Assembly: GCA_021292105.1 (NCBI GenBank)
Contig: CM037865.1
Coordinates: forward strand, 66,724,630 to 66,788,629
DNA from: Anadara kagoshimensis
Lineage: Eukaryota; Mollusca; Bivalvia; Arcoida; Arcidae
Direction of reading: 5' to 3'
DNA: 64,000 nt
Shown: in pieces, positions 24,269 through 37,400 of the stretch
Layout of the letters: each line of letters begins with the position of its first letter
How positions within the stretch are numbered: the first letter of the stretch is position 1
Position numbers and translations under genes: made by a program
The notes under the pieces: model-generated
Database searches by the model: none
What the model saw: the letters and a program-made list of their open reading frames with translations, nothing else
What the model was told of the DNA's origin: nothing

Positions 24269-24845
24269 TTGCCTTGTGTGTATTTTAAGGTGAATGATGT
24301 TAAGTAAACATTTTGCCACAAATACCTTTTAATTTCTTGTTGGACTTAATTTGTGGGTTTGTATTTTTTGTTTGAACTTTTTTCACTCCGATAAGTTAAA
24401 AGTGTATATTCTGCAATCTAACATTAATTAATTCATGTTTCCCCGAGGATATCACAAACTCAATAGGTAATAATTGTGTAGAGTAAAAATAGAAACATAG
24501 TTATTGACGACTTTTTGCTTATTTCCAAAATTTACAACATCACGATAAAGCTGAGTGTCAAGACAGTGCTGATTTAAGTGAGAATGTATTGTCCACCTCG
24601 AGTTTAACAAGCTTGTCAATATTCATGATGTCAAAAATTTCAGTTTTGAAATCTCAGAATTTTGACATGGACGTTAAATGTTATTGCATTCTACATAATT
24701 AAACATTTTTCTGAACAAATTCCCTTTGTACAGTGACATACTTGTTCGTTTAGTTCAAGGTTTAAATTCTATAAATTTAACACAACACCAAACAGACCTG
24801 AGCTTGTTAATGTGAAAAAGGGCAGGTGTCGTACTATCGTACTAG
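22770..24845 (+). repeat. Old tandem duplication, three diverged units
   Basis: Three units share blocks in the same order. Block a, starting A(C/A)ACATAGTTATTG..GACTTTTT, is at 22816, 23992 and 24492. Block b, TTGTTGC(T/C)TTGTGTG, is at 23440 and 24265. Block c, GTGACATACTTGTTC.TTTAGTTCAAGGTTT, is at 23848 and 24738. Units 2 and 3 are shortened. A 30-T homopolymer (24238-24267) lies at the a/b junction of unit 2. No coding frame is conserved between units. Confidence 0.7.
23005..23390. mobile_element. MITE with AACTCGTACCC subterminal repeats, nested in unit 1
   Basis: The left arm carries repeated ACAACTCGTACCCATACGAA-type motifs. The right arm carries the reverse complement (GGTACGAGTT, GGGTACGAGTTGCC, GGGTATGAGTTGT). 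The element sits exactly where the repeat unit around it is interrupted relative to unit 2, so it inserted after the duplication. Confidence 0.65.
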
Positions 24846-25226
24846 CCAGACCAAAGTTATAGATCATGGCCGGGTTTTGACTATTATTGACGATTACTAA
24901 ATTTCTTACGTCTTCTATTAAAATGCATCTCTCCTATTTTATATTAAAAATTTATTTAAAATTTAAAAATTAATAAAAGCTTATTCAAACTTATTTAGAA
25001 ATAAAAATAAAGTATACTAAAAACAATTTTTTATAAAAAATATTCTTACAAAATATACTCGCCCATAGCAAGTACAAGATGCATCAAACAAAATGTATTG
25101 ATTACTGATGCATGTTTGCCATATAGTACAAAAAAACGCATCCGTGCACCTGTTCAGAGTAGCACAATGATTTAGCAACACATAACGTGAAATACCTAAA
25201 CATCCTCAAATTAAAAGATATATATA

Positions 25227-25230
<4 letters not shown>

Positions 25231-25268
<38 letters not shown>
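25231..25268. repeat. (AT)n microsatellite
   Basis: About 19 AT units, roughly 235 bp before the start codon of GM2A-like gene 3. Confidence 0.9.
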
Positions 25269-25270
<2 letters not shown>

Positions 25271-25503
25271 TGTAAATCATTGCTGATTCTTTTTAAATGA
25301 CGTCATAACCTTTCTATCATTGAAGAATATGAAATATTGAACTTTAAACAAAGTAAGCATCGTACGATGTATGGCGCGTTTTGTCACGGTAATGGTCCTA
25401 TCTGATCACACCTTCAGATAACTTATCAGTGACTTTTACTTTTGAACTTCCAAACTTCGCCACTTTAAAAGTGTCCATCTGAAATACCAGAAAGAACAGA
25501 AAC

Positions 25504-27479
25504 ATGGCTCTTTTCTGTGTGTTGTTTGCCGTTGTACTTACACAAGCCTCAGCTTTTTTATCTTCACCTAAACTTAAATTTACCAGTTGTTTAAGTAAGT
25601 ATGCTTTTGGTAATTATAGAAGTTACCAATTAATACAATGACGTCAATTTTTTAAAAATTTATGTTCCTTTTCTTACTAAATGGTTTTTATTAAATCTTT
25701 TCTTTTTAAAAAAATCATATTTCCGATTTTATTATTTTTCTATTATTCTCGTTTATGATGTACAATTTAAATTGAATATACGAAAAATGTAAGTTTTACA
25801 AAGATAATATATATTTCTAAAGAAACAAGTATAATATCATAATTTAAATCGTTACATAATCAAGCTAACACGAAGATATGGCAAGTTAAAAAATCCAACT
25901 TGCTTACAAAATTACGTCAAAAATGCATAAATTGAAATAACATAATATACTCGTAACTCTGCAAAAGTTTAATTCAATTTTTAATATCATTATTTGATAA
26001 AAATATAGACAATAATTAATTTTATTCTCCACCGTTTGTTTTCAAAATATCGATTTTGAACAATAATTGTTTTTTTTTTAAATGTATCAAACTATATTCT
26101 CTAATTCTGTTTGAGTACGAGCCCCGTCCCGTGATCGTTTCAAAAGATAGACGTCATTGAGACGTTTTACCTCATCTCGTAAAGATTGCATTTTAAAAAA
26201 TACGTTTTCAAACAGCAATATAAAAGGCGGTCCTCGGAAAAAAACTACTCTAAAACCAGTAACAAAGACTGTAAACCCGCATAAAGATGGGCTAGAAAAA
26301 ATGTCAACAAAATAAACCTTTGTATTTGTCAACATATGAATAATTGGAAGGTAATACTGTTACTTTTCACTTAATTTTTACAGACGACCGAAATCTATTT
26401 TACCCAAAACCGCTTCTTATATATATAATTATATGAACTAAGTTTGGTTTGAGGCACAACAACATAAAACATCCTTTAATAAAATAAATTGATTTTCATT
26501 ATGGTAGTAAAACTCTTTGTGTTTTGCAGAACAAACCACGTTTTGAAACACCTTTTTTGTTAACGAGTGTCACCATTTAACGAAACATATGTGAATTTTA
26601 ATTCTGAATATATATATATTGAAAAATCGGTTATTTATCACAATTGAAGCATTAAACAGTGTGAGTTTAGAATAGGTTGTATGTTCTACACCAATCACAA
26701 AAAAAAAAGTTTTGATGAAATTTCAATTTGCATCTGCCCTTCATGCGGGAATGTCTATTATGTTTTTGGTTTATACTAGAATGTCTAATGAACAACGACA
26801 TAATATATAATTGACTTAGGAGTTAGTATAGGCAAACAAAATTAATCTGTCCCCTTAACCTTTCATTACGGATATTCATAAAGGATGATCAACCTATAGC
26901 TAATACATAGACTGTTATGATTTGCCGAATATATACACAGTACACGTCAGTGTTTAATATCTCTTTAATGATAAATATTTAAATTAAAGGTCAGACTGAT
27001 TACTCAATGTTGTTTTTCTATACATAAGCACTTAACACCTAAAGTCATCGTTATCTTTAATGAACATAATAAGCAAGACTTGCAAATAAATACGATAATG
27101 ATGAACATGCTTTTGAAATTCCTCAAAAACTAAGGTATACTCCTTCATGCAAAGTATTTCCTTACCTAAATTTTATAAAATATATTTTGGTCCCTTGGCT
27201 ATCTTTTCAACATATTGAAAACAATTTTACATTCATAATTTTGGCCCAAGCACTACTGATGAGGAATTGTATTCTGAAACGACCGTATAGTGCTGTAAAT
27301 TAAAACTGGTATTATATATATTTGCTACGATGTATGTCATAATTAAAATTCAATACTAAGATAAAAAAAACTCTATACGTAAAGCATTTAGTTTGTTATA
27401 TGTACAACATTTATTTTGTTGCATCAAATGGTGATCTTGTTACTAATGATGATGATGATGGTGGTGGTGGTGGCGGTGG

Positions 27480-27544
<65 letters not shown>

Positions 27545-29598
27545 CACTTTTACCTGAATATAAAAAGTAATTTAACATTTCAGGTGCAACTGAACATAGA
27601 ACTGAATATGCGTCGATAGATCATGTATCACTGAGCCCAGATCCCGTAGTGTTACCAGGAGATTTAACAGTTGGTGGACACATCCAAGTAAACAAAGACG
27701 TAAATAGCCATGGCCTAAAAATGAACGTCAACATTTACAAAGTTTTACTCGGACAGCAAACAAGAGTGCCATGTGTTTCAAATGTTGGTAGTTGGTAAGT
27801 ACAAAGTGTTTATTCGAAGAAAAAAAGTTGCGAAGGTCACGTGCTAAGGCTTATTGTCATTTGTATATTAATTTTAAGTTTTGGAAAATTATTTTGATGG
27901 GTCTGTGAAACATTACGTAGAGTTATATTTTCAGCAATTTTTCAACTTCCCCATTGAAATAATATGATTTATTTAAAATGTTCCATAGCCGTAAATATCC
28001 TATAATTTTCAAACACACGGATGTCTTTGGTTGAAGCTATAGACGCATGATAAGCACTAGTCTATGGGCACATGTTAATGCAAAAGGAATTCTAAACATG
28101 CTAAATTTGCGTTATTTCCTTATTAGCTAACTGTTGTATTACTAGTATACAATTTGTATAATCATCACAACTGTATTACAAACGTAATGACTTCAATGAC
28201 TTCAATTATTCTATGTAACAACAATATACCTGCTTCTTCTACTTTTGTTGTATTTACGCTATGTTGCTGACTACGGGAACTTTGTAAGATGAAGGAAGTT
28301 ACTGGTTAATGAAATGTTGACGTAGGGATATGGCAGGCCTAGGCTTACCAAAGTCAAAAAAAATATGGCCATCACAATTTTGATCATAAAGATGATGTCT
28401 CTTTTTTCAAAATTTCTATATTCCGTTCATTCCCGATTTTTATTACACATGTGGCAGGTGTAACTAGCTAAATGCATACCCGTCTGGATCACCCAGTCGC
28501 ACGTCCCTGGTGGAAGTTCACGTGTTAAACCTAGTTTGGCATCTTCAAAGTTTTCACTTTGCTTTGGGGTTTTGTTTGAACATTAGTTAGTATGTTTGTT
28601 TAGATTATATATTAATTTAATTTATTAATCATTCAGCACGTATGACCTCTGTGATTTAATTGGTTATACAAACGGAAGTAATATACACGACTGCGATACG
28701 ACAGAACTGGTTGGTCTTGGTTTGCCATGTAAATGTCCAATTACCGCCGGATCCTACACTTTACCGCCACATTTATTCAACGTACCAAAGATTGATGGTT
28801 TATGGTCATTTTTAGCATCGGTAAGTAAAAAGACGTGTAGCCTTCTGTTTTAGAGGGCAATGAAACAACAGAATATTATATAAAAAGTGCCCTTGGTTGA
28901 GGAAAATATGGACCGGGATTGTCTCCCCTAGGGAACATCTCAAAAGTTTTCAAGGGAAAACAATCCTCTATATTTCCCTCAACCAAGGGCTCAATTTACT
29001 TTATTATACCGAAAAAGTCTGAAAATTCTCTTTTTAAATGCATTAAATTGCATAAAATAGTTTAGGCGCCTTTAATCATAAATGAGGGGGTATAATAACT
29101 CGGCAGTTCCCGTGATTTTACGTGTCTAGCGGTGAGCATTGCAATATTCCATGGCAATGCAAGCATTGTGAATTTTTTCATACCACGTGATTAAAAATCG
29201 GCAAATGAAAGTTTAAGAATTTTTGGTGAGGTAAAATATTATTATTTATTCTCCGAGCTTTGTAATTTCCTTTTGTCACATTTGTATGAAGATTTATTAT
29301 TGGCATTATCTTAAATCTTCGTTAGCAGTAACTAGCAAATACAAATTTCCAATAATGAACACAAAAAAATTATTTTCTTTGTATTCCAAATACGGAATGA
29401 CATCAGTGAATGTAATTACTCTTGTACGTTTTTCAACAATTTAACCAACAGTTATTGCTACGATAATTATTATTTTTTCAGGGTTCATATCATGTACATG
29501 TGGAATTCATCGATTCCAATGCCGGAAATCTCAGAGTAGCCTGTTTTGATATCGACGTTTCCATGACGAACAAAAACCAAGGATTTCTATTTGGTTAA
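25504..29598 (+). CDS. GM2-activator-like secreted lipid-transfer protein 3, 4 exons
   Basis: Exons 25504-25594, 27584-27794, 28637-28820 and 29482-29598 give 200 aa, with phases 1, 2 and 0. A signal peptide covers about residues 1-17 (VLTQASA). This gene and gene 4 are closest to the vertebrate pattern: the SLSPDPVVLPGDLTVGG stretch parallels the LEPDPIVVPGNVT region of human GM2A, and the first-strand cysteine is C29. The remaining cysteines occur as PCVSNVGSC, YDLC, HDC, LPCKCP and ACFD, giving all eight. The C terminus ends soon after the last one and lacks the extra pair found in genes 1 and 2. Intron 1 contains a long GAT tract 40 bp before the exon 2 acceptor, and intron 2 contains an R1 copy. 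The ligand is unknown. Confidence 0.9.
27444..27543 (+). repeat. (GAT)n/(GGT)n microsatellite next to an acceptor
   Basis: About 100 bp of GAT triplets with a short GGT interruption, ending 40 bp before exon 2 of GM2A-like gene 3, which is the zone of the branch point and polypyrimidine tract. The frame reading poly-Met across it is an artefact. Confidence 0.95.
28330..28605 (+). repeat. R1 dispersed repeat (intron 2 of GM2A-like gene 3)
   Basis: A long copy running from GGCTTACCAAAG through GTGTAACTAGCTAAATGC, the core CGTCCCTGGTGGAAGTTCAC and TTTGCTTTGGGGTTTTG to TTAGTATGTTTGTTT. It ends about 30 bp before exon 3. Confidence 0.8.
28880..28995. mobile_element. Imperfect palindromic MITE (intron 3 of GM2A-like gene 3)
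   Basis: GCCCTTGGTTGAGG at 28889-28902 is matched by CCTCAACCAAGGGC at 28977-28990, with partial pairing inward. It is flanked on the right by TTTATTATACC, a flank shared with the palindrome at 30504-30642. Confidence 0.65.
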
Positions 29599-29599
29599 T

Positions 29600-31460
29600 T
29601 GTTCAATTGTTTATTTGTCGTTTGCAGTAAAAGTAATTAAGAAATAGATTTGTTTTTATTTATTTAGAGAATTAAATTAACGAAGCAGGTAAATCGTGGT
29701 AAATACAAGAATACAAAACCCACACATGTACTATGCTACCACTTGTAATGTCTTGTATATAATAACTTTTTTCATTGAATGTAGAATCAAATTATTGGGA
29801 TTTTCGTCGCGTTATTCTAAAAATTGGACACATTCCCAGTGGAAATTTTTTTATAAAAATGTTATTTTTGATCGCATCCAAGCATGTGAATTAACATGAC
29901 GAAATTTAAGATTTGTAGCCTACTTTTGAGGTAACGTATCTTTTGTTTGGTTTTACAAACGACCATTTTCGATGATGCAAAAAGTCAAATAATAGCAGGT
30001 TCCTAAATTTAATCACTTGCACAACGTAAAAGTCAGAGAAGTCCGAAAAAGTATTGTCAAAAATAATACAACATATCTGACTTCTCGGTTGCTTTTGGTA
30101 TTTCTAAAGCGTTAGTAGTTGAATATATTTGTAATTTGAAGTTGAAAAACATGCACTTGGCTATAATTAATGAAATCAGAAACAAAACAAAAACGAACGA
30201 AGAATACAAATACAAAACATGATTATAAACAAAGACCAATGGTAATAGATACCGGCACTGGTTTCATAAAAAGAACAGTCCTGTCGAATTAGTGCCAGAT
30301 CGATCGTTTAACTTGACCCTTCGTTAGCTGTATCTCGACAGCTTTCCAACAGCTTTTTATCTTTTTATGTCTATTTTGCCATCTATAACTTGGTCTGTCG
30401 ATATCAAAGCTTTTGGCTCATTTTAGTTAGCTTATTGTTAAACTTTCTACAGGTTTTTATATTATCACTGTTGATGCATATTGTATAAATGGTATATTAT
30501 ACATTTATTGCCTTTGTGTGAGGGAGATATGAACATTTGTTCACCCGCAACGAGTCATATTTCCCGAGAGCGAAGCCCGAGGGAAATGTGACTTGTTAAG
30601 GGTGAACAAATGTTCATATCTCCCTCACACAAAGGCAATAAATTGTTTATTATACCGAAAGATAACCATGACAATAAGAAAGAAAGAAAGAAAGAAAATA
30701 TTTTAAAAAAGACAGTCTGAAAACATCAATCCTTCGCCGATTCATTGTTTTTTCTCCTATCGGAACTCATCGGAGGCAAACGCTAGAACGTCAAGACCGA
30801 TTCTTCATCGATGACGTCATACCATTGTAACGTCACGGTGTGTTCCGAAGAGGTGGGATATGATGTTTTCAGAGGGATACACGATGTTTTCTCCACCCTG
30901 ATCACATGATCCAACGATCCAATCAAATTACAGATAGCATCGTATTTTTCTAATGAGGTATAATAATTACTATTAACAACCTTCACCTAAATTCCTCCAA
31001 GGGTAAAGGAAACCATTTGATTTTGAATTATCAATTAGTTCCCGTTAGCTTTAAATGCATTCAGTTTCAACAAGGTTTAAATTAAGCGTTAATCAAAGTG
31101 GCTACGTGATTGTATAGATTTAAACTGGGTTTCAAGAGATATATCAAAATCCTATCATTATTTGAAATGACATGGAGTGCCGTAGACCAACGCTGACATG
31201 CCCGATATGGAGGCAAGTGGAAGCAAATGGTGCATGGAAATGATGTATATGTAACAAAGTCGGGATAAATAACATTATTTGTACATGATAACCTCTATTA
31301 TATATTTTAATTATTTCTAATTACGATGGACTATTTCTATCATGCATCGTAATGATATGTTTATGGTGTTATGTAATGTGAATTGTTCCATCTGCCGATA
31401 TCAAATTCGGAACTATTTTTATCGAACTTTCACACTTCAGTTTTAGACGTGTAAAGAAAT
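29600..31460. other. Intergenic region with palindromic elements
   Basis: Spacer between GM2A-like genes 3 and 4. It contains a degraded ACCTGTCGA-type MITE (about 30270-30455), a near-perfect 139-bp palindrome, an AAAG run near 30680 and, to about 31000, a GC-richer tract that may be the rest of a larger element. No gene was recognised. Confidence 0.5.
30504..30642. mobile_element. 139-bp near-perfect palindrome
   Basis: The 43-bp arms at 30504-30546 and 30600-30642 are exact reverse complements by direct comparison. The 53 bp between them are themselves an imperfect palindrome (CGAGTCATATTTCCC against GGGAAATGTGACTTG). The right flank is TTTATTATACC. It looks like a non-autonomous palindromic element and would form a strong hairpin. 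Confidence 0.85.
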
Positions 31461-34400
31461 ATGGTTATTTTCTGTTTCTTGTTTGTCGTGGTATTGACAC
31501 AAGTGTCAGCATTCTTATTTCCAATCAAGCTTCCTGCGCAAACTACACCAACAAAACTAAAGTTTACCAACTGTTTAAGTACGTATGAGTTTGATTTTTT
31601 AAAAAATGTTAAAATAATACACTGTCATCAACACACATATGTTTACATATGTATTTATGTATCATCGTTCCAGATGGTATGGTCGTTCGATGCTATACTG
31701 TATATATACCGCATACGGCTTTAGGTATTCGAAAGTATCCTGCATGTGATGTGCTTTCATTTGTATTTGAGACACAAAGGGTTTTACTGCACTATAAAAC
31801 ATTTGACAAAAAAATTTTACTCTGTGTAGTAAACAAAAAAATGAAAGTGCCCAAGACCTTATCCGTCACAAGGGAAAAATCTTGATATTTTAAGAGCAGC
31901 AACCCCTTCATTGGTTATTATACACATGTACATATTACTTTTGCAATTTCGCAATTTACATGGTTTTTTATACAACTATAATAACCTTTGAAAAATAAAT
32001 TAAATATACTATTGTCTAAATTTGCTGCTAGTTATTTTGATCCTTTTTCAACCCCTTGAAAATAAGTTTGGTTTCACAATTTTAGTCCAAGTTCTACCGA
32101 TGGAGAATTGTATTCCGAAACGACCGTCGATTAGTACTGTAAAATCAACATAAATTTAATACGTAATATGTAAACAACATTTTTTTATATAATTGGGTTG
32201 GGACAACAAATCTTTCATGTATGAAACTTGCTATTCCGTTACATATTGTCATGTTCATCATTTTTGCAATGTCTTCCTTTAATTTAACTCTTAATATTTT
32301 AAAGTAATTAGCTAATAGTTCAATTGATATTTATGAAATAAATGGATATTGCCATCCTGTTTATTTTTAACATAAAATAACAATACAATTAAATGGCTTA
32401 CATAATCAAACACAAAGCACTAATCCATCTCTTATAAATCACAATATCAAAGCAAAGTCAAGACTGAATTTCAATATCGATTCTGTTAAAGAGTTTGCAA
32501 AACGTTTGGATAAATTTAAAGATGTGATCCTATCCTACTGTGTAAAGGTTGTAAGATTTTGTATCAAAACAATGATTGTAAAACAAAACGGTCTATGAGT
32601 ACTAAACCGTCTTCAGTAGTCAGGAATCCAGACATTTCGACAATCCTCACAGGCATACGTAACAAGTATGTTGTTGTCCCATATGATATATCATTCTCAT
32701 TTGTAAGAGATTCTACCTTGAATGACTTGTTAACGAGCATGGTTTAGATAGTATATCGGATTACCCTAAATATACCCGATCTAATATTACCAAAGATAAA
32801 GTTATTTCCAGTCATTGGGGAGTTATTGAGTCTTTTGGTATCAATCGTAACGAGGAAGAATGTGTATTGGGTTCTCAAATTTCACGAACATCCATACAAG
32901 GAAAGTTATAAAGCAGGTTTCTCTCAATGTACTTCTAATAAAAAAACAAACACTAATCTATGTCCGAATCACACTCCGAAAGCAAAGTATAAAATTTTGA
33001 AACTGACAGGTAGGTTACAAACGTGAACTTCCACCAGGGAAGTGAGGCCAGGTGCTCCGGAAGGGTAAGCACCTCATGTTTAGCTTGCTACAACCGTCAC
33101 GTTTGTAATCAAAATTGTGTGAAAGAAACATAGAACTATGGGACGTCAAATATATTCAGGGAAATCCTGGACACAGAGACATCAAACTTATCAACAATAT
33201 TGTGAAATGAATTAAAACTACAGATAGGAACGATTAGACTGGACAAACTAGGTTGTAGAGAAGTTGCCGTGCAATACAAAGAGGATATTGCATGAGTGTT
33301 TATGTAATATTGAATTTATTAAACGAGTTGAATAACTTTTATTCAACGAGCCTTGGCGAGTTGCATAAACATTATTCAACGAGGTTAATTAATTCAATAT
33401 TACATAAACACTCATGCAAGATTCTATTTATTATATAATCCCATAAAAACAGGTTTTTCGCAGATTTAAAACTTGTTTTCTCATTATAAGAAAACAGCTG
33501 ATTGACCGAAACACAACAAGTTCACGTAACTGTACAAGCGCCAAAAGTATTCCTGCTGAAATATTAAAAGTAAACAATAGTCTGTCCGCAGGATACAGAA
33601 ACAAAACAAACATTTTCAATTTAAATACAATGTATCTTCTTTTTAAAAGAAAAGTACAAAATTATCAGCTTAATTTAGAATCAACATACACATCCAAATG
33701 AAACAAACAATTGTGAACTAGGGCAATTGTGTGACGTCATATCGTGTGCATTTTGGGAATTTTGGAAATGTCAACAACCTAGCTTGACAAGGATTTACAG
33801 ACACGTGTTACTCGGAATCGCTATCCATTATTATTCTGGCCCGTTTTTAGAAACTGGTGATTTGTTTTGATTAATGTAGATTTGAATGTTTCCTCCGGTG
33901 GCTGGTCCTGCAAAAATGTGGAATCCGCTTTGTAAATGCATTGCTGTTGATTATTGAATGATGACTGTTGCAAAAGCGCAAAGCTTTGAAATCATTGAGG
34001 CTGTACCAGATGAGTGTGTGGATTTAATCTAGTTTGTGCTGGCTGTCCATGGAATATTCTGGAAATTTCTTTGTGTTGATCGGTATTTATCTGGGAGTAA
34101 TTGTTAATGGATATTACGGAGACCAGATTTGCATTATTTGATTTGTAGGAATGCTATTGTCATTTAGTTTTTGCACCAGGTATTACCTTACACTATGATT
34201 TGACAAGTGCTTGTCAGTCTCAATACCGGCACCTTTAATGGCTCTTTTCATTATGGAGTTAAGCTTATTTACTACTTGAACAATGTCTCCATTAAAGAAG
34301 GTGAGTTTTTAGTTGATGTTGCAATGTATAATGGATCTGTAGGTTTACAGTACGATGTAGGACGACTCAAAGAATAAAATTCATAAGCATGGATTGGACA

Positions 34401-37400
34401 TCTATTTTTATTTTCCAAATTTACCCACAATTTCGGTTTAATAACCCTTATATTTCTTGGATTTTCTCCTGTTCTGGTTTTCGTTTGACGTTCTTCAAAT
34501 TCTAAATATACAAGGCCATTCGGCTCTTGTTTTAAAGTTATATCTAACCAACACATGGCACGGTGTTCAGTAGCACCACGAAGACCAAAACAAACTGTGT
34601 TATAGAACCACAGTGTTTGTAATACACAATATGGTGTTCCAGTATCGAACTGACCAGTTTGCCATAGGATTTCAATTTCATCATCGGTGACTGCATCGCC
34701 GTGATGTGACAAATTTCCTTTACCATCGGGCTTCAATTGTTTTTCTTTGTATTTGATTACCTCCCGGACTTGTGCATAAAGGGGACTAGTAACAATGAGG
34801 TATGGGCTATTGACGTTTCAGTTGCCGGTCAAAATTGGCCATCATGGATCTAAGACTAGTTCGTTCATATTCTGACCCATCAGTTTTGCGATGAAGAATC
34901 TGCATAATATTGGTGAAAGTTGCTCTGGTGGAATATCCTGAATATTTCTAGTTTCATCGATTGTTTTACAGTATGTTTGGACTATTTTAAGATCTGACAT
35001 CGTTTTAGAAAAAGTGTTTTGTTTTATTGGTGTAGATTAAAGTACTAAATATCTTTTTCATATAATATATTATTTGTTTTAGATTGTAATTGATATATTT
35101 GTATTTCATTGTAAATACTGTAAAAGAGGAAACATTAGTGAGGAAGAAATATTCGCGATTTTCACGGTGACATATTACTTCCCAGAGAAAATTATTTATT
35201 TTCCTTGGTTCACTTTCTCTTTACTCGGAACCGTGACATTTTCTTACCGTGAAAAAGTTCAAAAGGCCAAAACCGCGAAATTTCATTAAAGTTTCCAAGG
35301 CTACCGCTAATGTTTCTTACAGTATGGAAATATTCTAACGAACATTAAGCTTTTGATCATGTATAAATTCTCACAATCGCAGTTTCTACCCAGAAGTAAA
35401 ATGTTGAATAAAAACGCCCTGTTAACGAAGTAAACAGTTAAATGCACGACCAATTGCATGGTTTGCATGTTTTGCAAATGAAGTGTACGTCATCGGACCT
35501 TGTTTTGTATCCAACCCCTTTAAAGCTAATATCAACAGACGAGCAAAGCTTTTAGTCAATTTACCAATTTATGCCTAGATTGTGCAGAAAAAACTAACAA
35601 CCATAATCACAACATGTAAAGCAAAATTACATATACATTTTGCTGTATTTAGAAATAAAAGAATTGTTTTCTGTAGGTGCAGCTGAACGTACAACTCAAT
35701 ATGCCTCAATCGACAATATATCATTGGAACCAGATCCTGTAAAGTTACCTGGTAATTTAACAGTGGGGGGACATATCCAGATAAACAAAGATATCACCAG
35801 TCATGGCCTTAAAATGAACGTAGAAATAGACAAAATTCTACTTGGAATCAAAACAAAGATGCCATGTGTTTCCAAAGTTGGTAGTTGGTATGTATATAGT
35901 TTATTCAAAAACCCAGCGTCGACAATTTTCAAAACGTTAGTCAGGGTATAGTTTTTCATTTTTCTAAGACAAATATTTTATAACTTGTATCATCACGATA
36001 TATATGGTCGGTAAAATTTAATTAATATGCAGGCACGTGTTCTTAACACCTTTGCAACTACGGTTGCTAAATATGTAAACATCATCATTTATTCTTGCAA
36101 AAGACATTTATGGAATATTTTGAACAAAACAAAATTGAGCATTATATAAATAGACTATGTCAATTATAGAACAATCCACCATTGACGTGGCGGATGCAGC
36201 TAGTTAAACAGGAAGTGCTTATCCTTCCAGAGCACCAAGTCTCATTTCCCTGGAAGAAGCTCACGTATTGAACTGAATTACAGCCATCTATTTGATTATC
36301 CAATAAAGTAATTTATTCAGTGTCCAAATCACTGTTTATGGCGGTGATTTACACTTTATTTCCATAGAAATACAATGTTTGATATAGTTCACATACTTGT
36401 GCCTAGTCGTAATTCAAAACTTGTATGCGCATCCGAGATTGTCAAAAAGTATTTCTGTAGAAGGGAAAATGTTGGCGCTATGGGAATTTTACATGTTGTT
36501 AATGGCAATGTTTACACTGGAAGTGGTGTTATTGGTGACATTTTACACCATATGCACAACAGAATTTTCAACATGTTAAATCACCATAACGCATACAGAC
36601 TTCCTGTTACGACTAGGTACAAGTAAATGAAAAATCGATTATTTTAATTTCTATATAAATAAAGCGTAATTCACTGTCACAGTAGTTCAAACAGTAGGGT
36701 TTTAAATAACCGATGTTAGCTATATATGTTTGTGTCCATTTTAGTTCGTACGATTTCTGTGATTTGATTGGTTACTCTGACGGAAATAGTACACACGATT
36801 GTGATAGATCGGAGCTGGCTGGACTTCATTTGCCGTGTAAATGTCCAATCACCGCCGGATCTTACACTTTACCGCCACATTTATTCAGCGTACCAAAGAT
36901 TGATGGTGTATGGTCCTGGTTAGCGTCGGTAAGTCTATAATATTCCCTTTTCCAATTTTTCTTCATTTTTCATTTAAAGACCAAAAAAACGTTTAATTTA
37001 CAGATTTGACTCATTGTTTAAATTTGGGTATCTAACATATCTTTTTAATTTTTTAAGAAAATAAAATCGAATCTAGTGTGACTTTATCGATTGATCATGA
37101 TCAAAAATTGTTTCTTTACAATAGCTATCTCCTTGTAGTCACGAAATCTTGATACTAAGCTACAGTACAAACCTGTCGAATGTTTATCACTAGGCTAACG
37201 AATGGTCACTGGTACCGATATCATGGTCACGAGACATCCTAGCTCTGGCGCATTTTCGTTAGCTCAGTGTTAAACTTTCGACAGTTACACTAGTGTATGT
37301 ATTGTATAATTAACGAATACAAACCGTGATAGAATACAGTGACTGTATATTACATATTCTTTACCTAAATGAGCACCCGACCTAACTTCCCTGGTGGAAG

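Larger units (their letters stand above)
13930..25503. other. 11.6-kb gene-free, repeat-filled spacer
   Basis: I find no exon of a recognised gene between GM2A-like genes 2 and 3. The span holds R1 copies, a segment of older diverged repeats (about 16060-17720), the 60-bp minisatellite, an old ~0.8-kb tandem duplication with a nested MITE, and long AT tracts. Open frames here are short or are products of repeat periodicity. Confidence 0.6.

Noticed and set aside
26087-26335. 82-codon minus-strand frame in intron 1 of GM2A-like gene 3
   Set aside because: No recognised domain, splice context or paralogous counterpart in intron 1 of gene 4.
27416-27619. 67-codon frame with a long poly-methionine stretch
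   Set aside because: It is a translation of the GAT microsatellite and runs into exon 2 of GM2A-like gene 3 in the wrong frame.
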